Below, piece after piece: positions 13,198-24,878 of a stretch of DNA of 64,000 nt. The stretch's first letter is position 1. Each line of letters opens with the position of its first letter. The DNA is from Glandiceps talaboti (Eukaryota; Hemichordata; Enteropneusta; Spengelidae). The notes beneath the pieces are model-generated. The model was not told where the DNA came from. It worked only from the letters and a program-made list of their open reading frames with translations, and did no database searches. The DNA is taken from assembly GCF_964340395.1 (NCBI RefSeq), contig NC_135552.1, forward strand, positions 7,752,494-7,816,493, read 5' to 3'. The position numbers and the translations under genes are program-made.

Positions 13198-14027
13198 AGT
13201 TCTTCTGAGATGGATGAGAAAAGTTCACAGTTTACGCTTTCTTGACTTGCATGAGTAGTGTTGGTGGAAACAGTCAATCAGTATACTCTGAATATTACAT
13301 GTAGCTCTTCTGAGATGGATGAGACCAGTCAATCAGTGTACTCTGAATATTACATGTATGTAGCTCTTTTGAGATGGATGGGACCAGTCAATCAGTGTAC
13401 TCTGGATATTACATGTATGTAGCTCTTTTGAGATGGATGGGACCAGTCAATCAGTGTACTCTGGATATTACATGTATGTTGCTCTTTTGAGATGGATGGG
13501 ACCAGTCAATCAGTGTACTCTGGATATTACATGTATGTAGCTCTTTTGAGATGGATGGGACCAGTCAATCAGTGTACTCTGGATATTACATATATGTAGC
13601 TCTTTTGAGATGGATGGGACCAGTCAATCAGTATACTCTGGATATTACATGTATGTAGCTCTTTTGAGATGGATGAGACCAGTCAATCAGTGTACTCTGG
13701 ATATTACATGTATGTAGCTCTTTTGAGATGGATGGGACCAGTTGCTGCTTTATACTTTCTTGACTTTTCAAGATTAGAGTTCATGGAAATTATTACTCTG
13801 TATATTCTGAATATCTTCTGAGATGAATTAGGCCGAGACCAGTTCACGGTTTATGATTTCTTGACTTTCAAGATGAGTTCATCGAAATTATTAATCGATG
13901 CCTTCTGATATTTCATGGACTGGTTCTGAGATAGATGTGATTAGTTGGAATGTACATGTATACTTTCTTGACTTTGCAAATATAATGTAATCATAATGTT
14001 CGTAGAATTGTCAATCAGACTGCATAC
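13198..14027. repeat. Minisatellite: 59-bp units inside an older ~105-bp repeat
   Basis: From 13303 to 13742 a 59-bp unit (AGCTCTTTTGAGATGGATGG at its start, TTACATGTATGT at its end) is repeated about 7.5 times with very few differences (starts 13303, 13362, 13421, 13480, 13539, 13598, 13657, 13716). Longer diverged units of about 100-110 bp lie on both sides (about 13198-13302, 13716-13811, 13812-13921, 13922-14027). They contain the same start and end plus an internal CTTTCTTGACTT block that the 59-bp units lack. The central array therefore looks like a deleted version of the older unit that later amplified. Confidence 0.9.
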
Positions 14028-14077
14028 AAATAAAATACATTTTGTATTTATGTATGTGTATATTGAATTGCTGGCAG

Positions 14078-14280
14078 CTCATGTGCCTCTTACCACTGAA
14101 GGCTGGGTTCAAACCAGCCAAGAGTCATCTCGGTTTGATTAAAAATTACCCAACTTTGTATGTATGTACAAAGGGTGGTGCTTAGTTTGATCCTACTGCA
14201 GTGGAACAGTGCATGTTTCCCCCCTGCTTTATTGTAAAACTAGGGCACTTGGGTGCTGCACAAGTAACAACCTTATTTGA
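14078..14280 (+). repeat. Possible tRNA-derived SINE fragment
   Basis: GGCTGGGTTCAAACCAGCC at about 14100 resembles a tRNA T-arm/B-box (GGTTCRANNCC) with a flanking stem. It is preceded by CAGCTCATGTGCC, a poor A-box candidate. No A-rich tail or target duplication is seen, so confidence is low. Confidence 0.2.
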
Positions 14281-17200
14281 ATTTTCAAATTTACTTTAGA
14301 TTTTATAAGTTTATAGCGTTATCACCTAATATATCTCAATAAATGAAAAACATACAAAAAATTGTGATGTATTGCATTAGATAGTTGTGAAACCATACCA
14401 AAAGGATTTCCCTCTGTGTGTATAGTATAGAATAAATTTGTCTACATGTGAGAGATAAAATGCAACAGGACATCTCTTGTAATATCTGGTATCGCAACAA
14501 ATTAACAGGTTTAGAATGTTATTAAATTGACAGATTTAGAGTTTCTTAAAACTTAAGGAGAATTGTTTAGGATATTTAATATGTGCTGGTAAGTTTTATA
14601 CTATGGAGAATATTTTTATCCTTATTTTATACATGTACATACATGTATATGAAAAATGACGTGACTGATACATCCTCTTTTAAATTCTGTGATGTGGTAC
14701 TCACGGAATAGGAAGAACTATGTAAGGTTACATACTTGTACACTGTTACTGGTATTTGTGAAATCTCCCTTACATACATTCCTTACATTACCACCTTACT
14801 TAGGTGTGTTTCCATCCCAAACAATCTATGCATACACAGAAAATACAAGTTATATTTTACCAGATATCCTCTCTCTGCTACCAACATTCTTAAAAGTTAA
14901 ACACAACTCAACATTATCTGTGTACATGGATAAAATATAGTAAATATTATTATACATTTTACCAGATGTCCCCTCTCTGCCACAGGTAAGAACATTTTAA
15001 AATGTAAGTCAACATTATCTATGCACATGGAGAAAATATAACACATGTACATTTTACCTGATATCCCTGTTCTGCTTGCAACATTCTGAAATATTAATCC
15101 ATAACATAAATCTATACATGATAGTCTAGGTTTTATATGTCTGTGTACCTTCACTTTGTATGCAAGACTTGAAATGATATGCTTGATTGGTCACAGGGTT
15201 GGTGAATGTCCAGGAACTATGCACATGTAAAACAGCAATATAAACTAACATTTGTGTATGTAATATGTGTGTGTGTTTAAATTAGTTTATTTGTCAAGCA
15301 AAGTAATTATTTCAATCTTGCAAGTAAACAGTTGTAGTGTGAACAACAGAAATCAATAAACTGACTGGTTGACATTTAGTCAACAATTAGTCTTTTCAAC
15401 CGCAGACAGACATTGGAATAACATTTAATGAAATAATCAATAAATCATCAAAATACACTTATTCATTTGTTTCCATTACTTAATGGGACATTTAACCTTG
15501 AACCTGTGGTTCTCCATAATGATAAGGGGTCAACTGGTGCAGTAAGTGTGATGATTGTTATAATTACTCCAATTATAAACACAAACCACAACAAACTGTT
15601 ACATGTAGATTAAGTTAATGGTGTGACTGAAAATCTGATGTTCCAGTAGTTGTCTAGTAACCAGGGTAGAGTTTTTATTTGTAGGTTTGGAAAACAAAGT
15701 TAACATATGGAATCAGGTAAAACTTATAGAGATTATTAATCCTTGTATCATGATGTTAATTGGAAACTTGGTTTAAAATATGCAGGGAAATTACTTAGAT
15801 TTTACCAATTTACTGCCTAACATTCTTAGATACGTATTCGTGTTTGTTGAAGATTGATGTTTACAAATTAAATGTAATGTTTTCTTGCAAATCCTGGCCA
15901 AAACTATTGTATTTTTCCCCTTTATGTGTAGTGATTAAAGTGAGAGACAGCTATCTGCAAATCTCAAGGGCTTTATTATTTGCAGTTCTATGGATAATTG
16001 TATATTCTGTTTACACAAGCAAATCTAAATGAAGGTGTCTTGACCATGACTAATCTAATTACCTACAAATTAGGTGTGCTTACACAAAGAAATCCTCATT
16101 TTCAGTGAGAAAAACAACCTTAATAAGTCTCTGATGTAATGGAAGTAAAAGGGATGGGTGTCACTCTCGTTTGTTTGTTATGTCACATTGTTTGCAGTAG
16201 GTATTGGCCTAGCACAACATTAATGATTTAAAACATGTATGTGTGTTTTAGTATTCATAGAAAGTATACAACTGTGGCTGGTTTGTGCCATGAGCACCTT
16301 CAAGTAAATAGTGACAAAGACAAACACATCCTTTCACACAACCCCTCCATGGAATGTCTCCCTCATTAAATTATGTCTGGTTTTTATGTACTGGTAGTAA
16401 TGGCCACCATAACAACCTATGTCCCTAAAGTATTAACTTCCTGTTTATAAGTGCAGGCTATGACCTTACATGTCCTCTGACCATGGACTATTATTACAGT
16501 GATTGGTATACACTCAAATGTTTAACTGTTATACTTTTCAAAAGGTTGTAGAGATTATCCAAATATATGGAGTGTGTTCATGTATATGTAATGTATACAA
16601 TGAATGGTGTTTGTAACCCATTTAGCAAAATATGCACTGTATAATATTATTGCTAGTATGGTGATATTAGAGTTATGTGTTTACAAAACCTTTTCAATTT
16701 TGAAAGCCGTGCAGATGCACTTTACAAAATGAAATAGTATTAGTTATTGAAAAAAGTGTAAGGTAGGGTTGAACATTTGAAAGCCTAGCCCTATAGTACT
16801 ACTGATTTAAATATTATGAAATTATTTCTAGAAGTATTTGTCATCAACAATATTCAACATTGGTGCTGGTAGTCCAGTATATTCAGAAATTTTTATTTAG
16901 AAATGGAGATAGGAAAGGAAAGGAACATATTTCTTATGTGTCTAAATTAATTTCATATACTGTAAAAGTGTACAAAATGTATGCTGTTTCCAAAAATCAG
17001 AAATTATATCAAGGTCACATTCGTGATAAATAGTTCTCTGAAATTACAATACAGTATGTACATATACAAGTGTGTGTGTGAGAGACATGAACCTGCTACT
17101 AATGATACATGGGTAAGTTGTGTTGGTGTTTTCCCACTCCTGTTTCAATCAATTATCATTGTAGATTAATCAGTCTCGTCTCAGCCATGATCTTCAATTG

Positions 17201-19727
17201 ACAAGTACTATGTTGAAAATCACCATGATGTACAGTTTTATACAGGTACCCCAGGTACTGTAACCCCATTCACCCATATTGTAAAGGATGGGTAGTGTTT
17301 CACTTATGACAATATAATCTTACAAGATATGCTTATTCTCATGAAGCATGCACACCTCTGATGATGATGAGATGTCAATAAAAATTAGGATTCACTTCCA
17401 AGGAAAGTTTTGATACACATTCAGGGTGGTTACATGGATATCGCACAAGTTCATGTACACTAAAAAGTATAGGCAAGAAGGTAAATAGGTTTCTAGAATT
17501 ACCCCAAGACAGTATGGGTTTACTCTACTATGGCACCTTGTACTATGTAGTAGTACTATAGGACCAACATGCATTCGCAAAGACTGCCTCAGGTGGTAGG
17601 ACTTATAGATTTTTTTTGTTGCAAAGTGAATTGGTGTTAAAATTCAGGATGTCCTGGATACAGTCACATAGCATTTGTATCATGCGTCATTGACGTCATT
17701 CAGCCAATACATACAGCCATGATTTATGAAGTCATTATAACAATACAGATGATGATGTAGACAATAGATAATGTTAGACACAGGTGCTATGTGAACATTT
17801 TTCAATATATTGTACATCAATTTTGTCTGTTCACATTGACGTACTTGACTTGATTGACTCTATCAGAGTTGTAAAACATGCATCGTTGCTGAAAATATAG
17901 ATTAATCAAGATAAATATGTTTGATAATTGTTGATAAAAAAAGAAAGACTTAGATGGGCTTTGAGTCAAATGAGGAGAATCTTAAGCCTGGGGAACATGT
18001 CTTGCAAAAATGAAACTATGATGATTCTATAGAAATGAGTGACATTCAGGTAAGTGTTTTTAGAACTAAGTGTAATTTGTGTATAAGTGAAGCAATCAAG
18101 CTCCATTTTGTACTAATTCACCCATTACTGTAATTATAACATGAGATTGCTACATAGAAATCTGACCTTCAGCTTATATTGTTTTCAGTGGAGAAATAGC
18201 TAGAGCCTCCATCAGTGCATGACAGACAGTAATAGTTTTGTAATGCATATTTTTGAGTGCTTACTTGTATGATTCCTTTCAAAATTTCATCACAGACAAG
18301 AATTGCAAGTTACTTATGTTCTTTTTATTGACAATAGTGGATGAAAATGTGTGAATTTAAGCTGATTATGTGCAGGTGAGAAAGTGTGAATGTGTGAATG
18401 CCTATATTAGAATTCTGCCTTTCTCTCTTAGAAGGTGATAACAATTTAGGTACATGCAAAGTATACTGGTGTGAGTGTACTGTACAAAGACTGTCTCAAA
18501 ATCAAACTGAAGGTCATGAACTACTTTCAGTGAAGAAAGCTTTCTTTATCACTTTGCACTTGTTCAAACTGTGTACAGTTATATGTGTCTAGTATGTTTA
18601 TTGACACAATAGATATTTACTTTGACCCACATGTTTGGAGTGTCATACAAGGTCAGCATGTAGTCTAACTGTGGACTTGATAGGTCACACAACTATTTAT
18701 AAACTGACAGACAGAGATTTCAACACAGCAGTACAGTGTTTAGAATTCTGGAGATGAAACTTGATGATGAGTTATGTGGTAAGAGAGGTCAGAGGCATGT
18801 AAATGATAAGAGTACGGATTTGAGTTGCTCTTGTGAGGTTGTCCGGCCCTGCACCTGACATGTATTTCAGTAGGATTTGATACATGCCTGTCAAACATGT
18901 GTAATGTATATGTTTAGTGGAGCCACTAAGTTCTGGGTGTATAAAATGAACTATGTGTGTATATACATAACTCAAATTGTGCATTGCAGTATATTTGCCA
19001 AGGATTGAGAAATGCGCTAACTAAATGGTACAATCTGGTTAAATTCACATGGTTTCTGATGCCATATGCCATAATCCATTAAGTTTATTGAGACATTCCA
19101 GTAACATGCTTTGGGAACTCAGGTAAACTTAACTAATGTACTGCCATTACATGTGTTTATAGTAAGACATTGTTTATTTTGCATAGTGGTTGCATCTCTG
19201 ATAGTATGCATACTTAATCTGTAGTATTGTATATATGGTATCTATACGTAATGGGGAGAAGTACAGAATACAGACTTATATGCATCAACAAACCATGGAA
19301 ATTTATGATGCTTTCAAAATTTTTAGCATGATGATGCTTTTTATATGTATCAAAAACTATGGTGTATGAGACTGGATTACCTCTTGACTTTTGACATGTT
19401 ATCAAAATAAATGTGACAAGTTATATTTGTACAGCCACATTAATGATGTCAATGGCCACAATGATGATGTCAATGTGACCTTTCATATTCAACATCATAA
19501 ATGATGAAATACAAAATGTATTCACTCTAAGTTTTGTTGACAACCAGTTTTCTTCAGATGATCCCAAGAATACCTTGAAGGTCAAAAATGCATGTGACAT
19601 ATTCAGACTAAATTGACAAATGAATATTATATAATCAGTGCAAATATGGCAGTCACACTTCAATGAGTTAGCTAGCTGGCAACCAAAGCATTCAATTCTG
19701 TCGGCTTCACTTTGAGTCTGTTTGAAG

Positions 19728-19742
19728 AGCGCCCCCAGGAGG
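19728..19742 (-). promoter_or_regulatory. CTCF-like motif
   Basis: The minus strand reads CCTCCTGGGGGCGCT, which matches the CTCF core consensus CCASYAGRKGGCRSY (with W at position 3) except for T where A is expected. It lies about 2.2 kb beyond the 3' end of TLR-A. Occupancy is inference only. Confidence 0.35.
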
Positions 19743-20820
19743 TAGGTTTGTGAGTACTTCTTGTGCTTTCAAAAAATCTGTGTCCTTGAAAGTACATATT
19801 TGTTCCTCTTTATGGACAGTTTGCCCTCCTTAGCTAATGCAATCCACATGTTTACCTCCAAGCAACATTCAGTTTACTTTCATTGACAGTGATATTTTGT
19901 TCCTGTTCATAAACAGCTTGATGTTTGTTCTTTGTTTCATGATTTGCCATCCCAATGACAAAAGACTAAATTTTAACCTTTATACAGTATTAAACAACAC
20001 AAATGAACTGTTGTTTGAAACATTTCATTTCTGCTGTATTTCAACAGCTTGATTTTTTTGCAAGTACAGTAATATAAGTGGTCCTGTTTTATGAGGGTGA
20101 CCATTCCTTAAAAATTACTTATTGATTGCAGTTGAGAAGCTTGGTAAAAATGGCAGGTAAAGGCCAATAGCTTTTACTTTCGTGTCATCTATATGGACTT
20201 ACAGTAAAACTTTGATTATCCAAACCTTCCCAGGGACGTTGATTTTGTTCAGATATGCAAACAGTTTGGTTAATTGATGCCATACATTGTATAGAGATAT
20301 ACATGTAGGCAGCCGATCATCAGATGCATTCCACACAATAGAACTTGAATTATACAATAAAAATTTTGGGGACATGATGCACATTCAGATGACCGAACAA
20401 TTTGGATAATTGGAATTTTACTGTAATTGCTAATTGTTGTTTCACCTCATTTGTTACCCTTGGTGTTTGATGGTTGTTTGTTAAATAGCAGTAAGATCCA
20501 TATGATATTGAAGTGGAATTCTAATTGTCAATTCATCAAATTATAGTCACTCTGTCACTTTATAATTGTACAATCTATCTCAATTATACAAACCACAGTA
20601 TACAGTTTCGCTTATATAGTACGTATACCACCAGTATCAATCTGATGAAATTAGTTTATAGTACATATGCTAGTATAAGTCTGGAGAAATTTAGTTCAAG
20701 GAGGAAATGACCTTTTATGGCCAGGAACAGGAAGGGTTCATTTTTATGACTTGGTCTTGGAGATTGTACTGGAAATATCAGAATATCAGAAACAAGGAAG
20801 GAAACCTTTCATATGGAAAA

Positions 20821-20975
20821 TAATTAGATATTTATCCCCAATATTTTCCTTCATTCAGCCAAGGAAAATATAGGTTACCTAAGGGGCCTTGTCTAGCCAC
20901 TCCTTTTGTTCACACTCTTAGGCCACAAGTATTTTCCAGTTGAATGAAGAAAAATATTGGGGAATAATATAATTA
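20821..20975. mobile_element. Foldback MITE-like element, 155 bp
   Basis: The left arm (20821-20857) and right arm (20941-20975) are near-perfect inverted repeats. The left arm contains TATCCCCAATATTTTCC and the right AAAATATTGGGGAATA, with TAATTA at both outer ends. About 80 bp of unrelated sequence lies between. There is no coding capacity. The TA-rich ends would suit a Tc1/mariner-type MITE, but I cannot assign a family. Confidence 0.6.
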
Positions 20976-21402
20976 AACCTCCTCAAGCATAATTCATGCA
21001 AAATCGGGTAAAATAATGGTGATTTAGAATGTTTTTGACTCATATTTCAAGCACCACAGAACAGTGATGTGGACACAGATTGTCATGACATAGAACAACC
21101 AGGGTATATGATCCATATTTTCTGTTCAAAGACAATACATGTATATTGGCTTGTGCATGGTATTATTTGATTTATTTATTGGTGACAGCCTCAAGCCACT
21201 TCAGTTGTCAGCATTAGCTATGTTAACACATTGAGCAAGATAAGATAGAGATTTGATATCAACGGTTACTAATGATAAATTATATACAGTAAAGTATACA
21301 GTTCAACTCAAGTAGAAATGGATGGATTACTTCCATCATGTAAACCTTAAAATTTGAAAGTACAGTATTGTTTTAATTCTGCAGAATGTAATGTTGTATT
21401 GA

Positions 21403-21740
21403 AACTGTTGTCATATGAAGGAAAAAGAGTCTTAGTAATCATGGTAGAAAAGTAATGGGAATACAATTTTGAAAATGTGGAAAAAAGAACTCTGAAGTTG
21501 ATAATAAATTCTTAACAAGCAAGTATGAAAAATACACCCATTTAGGATGTGAAATAATAGTCCTGAAAATATAGTATTCAAACAGTTGTCATAAGATGGA
21601 AAACAAATTTCGTCTGGTAGAAAATTTATGATGAGATTATACATTCAAAGTGTGGGGAAAAAGAAGAAAACTCTAAAGTTGAGAAGAACTTCATAACAAG
21701 CAAGTATGAAAAATATACCCGTTTGAGAGCTGAAGTAAAG
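21403..21740. repeat. Tandem duplication, unit about 180 bp
   Basis: Two consecutive diverged copies (about 21403-21580 and 21581-21740) share blocks such as AACAAGCAAGTATGAAAAAT, CTCTRAAGTTGA and GTTGTCATA. They lie just 3' of TLR-A on its own strand. They are non-coding. Confidence 0.65.
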
Positions 21741-21950
21741 AATTTAGATTGAAAACATTTGCTGCATTGAACTGTATTGAAAAAGTATGTGTAAATGTCA
21801 TGTAAAATATGTACAGAGAAAGAATGACGATATGCACTGAAAAGTTAACTTATTTTGATTGTGTTTTGCAGCTGTTTATGTAACTTTAACTTGGGTTAAA
21901 TTGTCCAACCTTTATTTTGTGCTCTTCAACTGCAAAATTCCCCACTTTAT

Positions 21951-24878
21951 TTATACATTGTTAATCCTGTCAACTTTACTTGGAGACTGGAGTGCACTTT
22001 TCAATCTGGCCCAGAATAACTCCTTTCCTATTTCATCATCTGTCCACTCTATGTATGTTTTCTTGCACAGCAGCTTCTTTAGCCTTCTCGGCATAGTGTT
22101 TTGTGGTATTGGCTTCAACAGCACCAGTACTAACACATCTCTGCCTTCTTCAAACAGTCTATGCTGTGCCATTTCAAATTCATAGTAACACCACTCACTA
22201 GCTACAAAGTTAGGTGAAAGAACAAGAAGTGTTTTCCTGCTGGCCTGGATACTGTCCAGAATGTTGTCACAGATAGCCTTACCTGGAATGAAATGTCTAT
22301 AGTCTGTACACAGCTTGAATGGGGAATCTCCACTTTCTAAGGTTGGAACGAGGGTGCGTAACACCCACTGTAAATCCTTGCTGTTGTATGACACAAATGC
22401 ATCAAAGGGTTTGTCATGTTGTTCCTCATCACATATTTCACGGTATCCTCTAACTCGCAAACGGAGCAGGAAGCATCCATATCGAATGTACCACCTGTGG
22501 TAGATAGCGACACTAAGAATAAGGACTACCAGAACAAAAAGTACACTGCACACTGTCGTGATAATGATGGGAAAGGGTGGCAAGCACTGTAGAGTTGAGG
22601 GGTCAAAGTCTTTCAGTGGAAAGTCATAATTACCATCTTTAGAAGTACATGTGTAAGTGCCATACCGAGGTAAGTGTACTTTGACATCTCTGTCAATCCA
22701 GGTACGAAACCACACTAAATCACAGTCACATTTCAGTGGATTGAAAGATACATCAAGGCTATCTAACAATGGTAGGTGTTGTTCTCCTATCATGTCCTCA
22801 GTTATTGATGTAAACTTGTTGGCATAAAGTTGAAGTATTCTGATTGATGTAACATTCCACTCTGGTCCAATCATACCAGTTATCTGGTTGTTGTTGATGT
22901 GGAGTTCCATTAGATATGAGAGTTGTCCTAACACAGATCTGTCAATCACCGACAGTAAGTTATTTGACAAATCAATGTAACGTAACATAGGCATTGAAGT
23001 GAAAACATCCTTTGAGATTGACACAATTGCCGAGTTAGACACATATAGTAATTCTAATTTTGGAAAGTTTAGCCCATATTTTATCCAGTTCTTGTTGAAA
23101 TTAGCTCCCCAAGCCCCAGCTTGTCCATGATTGTCGTTCAGTTTCAATTCAATTAAAGATGTCACACCGGTGAAGATCCAGAGCTCTGGGTAAGTCCCAC
23201 TGAAATCTACCTTCTGTAAGTGTACTAACGGAGCCAATGATGAGTGATACTCATTCATGAAGAAAGCATGGCGATTATCTGCGAAGTCAAGTTCACGTAG
23301 TGATGTCATGGTCACTAAATTGTCTTGAATTATTCGTGGTATGAAAATGAGCTCGTTTCCACAGAGGTTCAGAATTTCCAGCTGAGGTAAGTTCTTCAGG
23401 CAGCCATTACTGATGGCAAGATCAGACAATGATGTGTAAGCTAGATTCAGTTCCACTAAAGTAGGCACAACTCTGAATGCATCATGTAGTATTGGATTCT
23501 TTAAGCTGTTATGTGACATATTGAGTACTTTTAGCATACCATTGACAAAGGGTTTCAAGTTTGGTACTGAAAATAAATGACTGGATGTCAAGTCTAAGAC
23601 TTCAAGAAATTCTAGCCCAGTTAGAGCAGCTTCATCCAATAAACAAAACCCATTTGAACTCAAATTTAAATGTTTCAGAGATGTTATGTTTGAAAAAGTT
23701 CCAGGAGTTATGCCAACAATATCATTTCTTGAAACATCAAGTATTTCAATGGAGGAGTTAGCTAGGCCATTTAGTAGATCTGCAGTGAGATGTTGAATAC
23801 TGAGACCAGTTGTTAGTTCCAAGTAAAGCTCTTTTGTAGCTGGAGAAAATGGACCGGCAAGCAAAGTTTGTATAGATAACTCTGGAATGACAACTTCATT
23901 CAGAATGATACTTGTTGTTGGGAGATGACTGAATGCCCCAGGACTGAAGTAGGTGTCATGGCAATATGCATTCTCCATATCATGCCAGTCTGTGAAGTTA
24001 CAACTGTTGGTATATACTTCAGTCAACTTTGTCAAGGCGTGAAGTTCAGTGCCAAAATCTATGTCAGACATAGGGCCATCAATAAACAACATGTGTAGAT
24101 TAAGCAGAGGGGCCAAAGCATCTAGAGGCAGAGTTTTCATCATTGTATTATTCAGGTACAGTTCACGTAGTTGTGTGAGGTGAGAAAAAGTTGCTGGTTG
24201 TAGTTCAGTTATGAAGATCCCACCCAAGTCTAAAACTTCTAGCCTCTCTGTATATAAAAATACATCTTCAGGAAGTTTGTAGATGAAATTGTAACTTAAA
24301 CGAAGAGTTTGCAGTTTCCTGGTATGGATGAAAAGCTCCTTCGTCACATTATTGAGGCCTGCAAGAGTAAGATCAAGATTACGAAGATTGTGCAGTCCTG
24401 TGAAGGTTGCAGGTGAAATATGAAAACCTCCAGTAAACCCGTAGGCAGTACGCAGTAATCCCAGGTATTCCAGACTGGAGAGAGTCTGAAAGGAGTGTGT
24501 TTCAATTGTTTTGATTGCATTCCGACTTAGATCAAGATGTGTAAGATTTGCCATTCCATGAAAACTATTGGGGGTGATCCCTGTGATGTTGTTACGAATA
24601 AGGTCAAGGTGTGTTAGACTTAAAGGCAAATCAGCTGGTATGTCAATGAGGTCTTGAAGACTGCAGTCCAAATAGGTCATGTTGAAAGTTTTACATGGTC
24701 TTGATGATGGTGATTGCGATGGGAGACGTAAACTACTGCCACTGGTCTGGTCAGCTATACATACTGTAACAAGTAATAAATGGAACATCAACTTACTCGT
24801 CATGGTCTTGGTATAACGGTGTAAACACTCACCAAAAAACTGCTGTAAGTTCTTGACCATTTTATGACTAGCTACCAT
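21951..24878 (-). CDS. Toll-like receptor A (intronless)
   Basis: A 975-codon frame encodes a complete TLR, a membrane receptor that should sense microbial ligands with its LRRs and signal through a cytoplasmic TIR. The first ATG is at 24878; the Met at residue 26 (24803) precedes a hydrophobic signal peptide (FHLLLVTVCIA) and is the more likely start. An LRRNT cysteine pair (C62, C72) is followed by many LxxLxLxxN repeats, an LRRCT at about 713-765 (CDCDLVWFRTW), a membrane segment at about 769-793 and a TIR at 823-965: box 1 FDAFVSY, BB loop HFIPGK, WCYYE, box 3 FW. The protein ends PSKVDRINNV. It is the only gene of the cluster on the minus strand, head-to-head with TLR-B. AATAAA overlaps the stop (21946-21951) and recurs at 21911-21916. 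It is the most diverged family member apart from F and seems untouched by the exchange seen among B, C, D and F. Confidence 0.95.
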   Translation of the reverse strand: MVASHKMVKNLQQFFGECLHRYTKTMTSKLMFHLLLVTVCIADQTSGSSLRLPSQSPSSRPCKTFNMTYLDCSLQDLIDIPADLPLSLTHLDLIRNNITGITPNSFHGMANLTHLDLSRNAIKTIETHSFQTLSSLEYLGLLRTAYGFTGGFHISPATFTGLHNLRNLDLTLAGLNNVTKELFIHTRKLQTLRLSYNFIYKLPEDVFLYTERLEVLDLGGIFITELQPATFSHLTQLRELYLNNTMMKTLPLDALAPLLNLHMLFIDGPMSDIDFGTELHALTKLTEVYTNSCNFTDWHDMENAYCHDTYFSPGAFSHLPTTSIILNEVVIPELSIQTLLAGPFSPATKELYLELTTGLSIQHLTADLLNGLANSSIEILDVSRNDIVGITPGTFSNITSLKHLNLSSNGFCLLDEAALTGLEFLEVLDLTSSHLFSVPNLKPFVNGMLKVLNMSHNSLKNPILHDAFRVVPTLVELNLAYTSLSDLAISNGCLKNLPQLEILNLCGNELIFIPRIIQDNLVTMTSLRELDFADNRHAFFMNEYHSSLAPLVHLQKVDFSGTYPELWIFTGVTSLIELKLNDNHGQAGAWGANFNKNWIKYGLNFPKLELLYVSNSAIVSISKDVFTSMPMLRYIDLSNNLLSVIDRSVLGQLSYLMELHINNNQITGMIGPEWNVTSIRILQLYANKFTSITEDMIGEQHLPLLDSLDVSFNPLKCDCDLVWFRTWIDRDVKVHLPRYGTYTCTSKDGNYDFPLKDFDPSTLQCLPPFPIIITTVCSVLFVLVVLILSVAIYHRWYIRYGCFLLRLRVRGYREICDEEQHDKPFDAFVSYNSKDLQWVLRTLVPTLESGDSPFKLCTDYRHFIPGKAICDNILDSIQASRKTLLVLSPNFVASEWCYYEFEMAQHRLFEEGRDVLVLVLLKPIPQNTMPRRLKKLLCKKTYIEWTDDEIGKELFWARLKSALQSPSKVDRINNV

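Larger units (their letters stand above)
14028..20820. other. Long non-coding stretch
   Basis: No gene is supported. It holds a weak tRNA-derived SINE candidate (14078-14280), a CTCF-like site (19728-19742) and short unconvincing frames. The rest is AT-rich unique-looking sequence. Confidence 0.45.

Noticed and set aside
14078-14130. tRNA-like T-arm sequence as a possible tRNA gene
   Set aside because: No acceptor stem, anticodon arm or good A-box; at most a SINE remnant.
18772-18984. 70-codon minus-strand frame with an acceptor-like GTGCAG
   Set aside because: No donor or partner exon in phase and no protein-like conservation that I can see.
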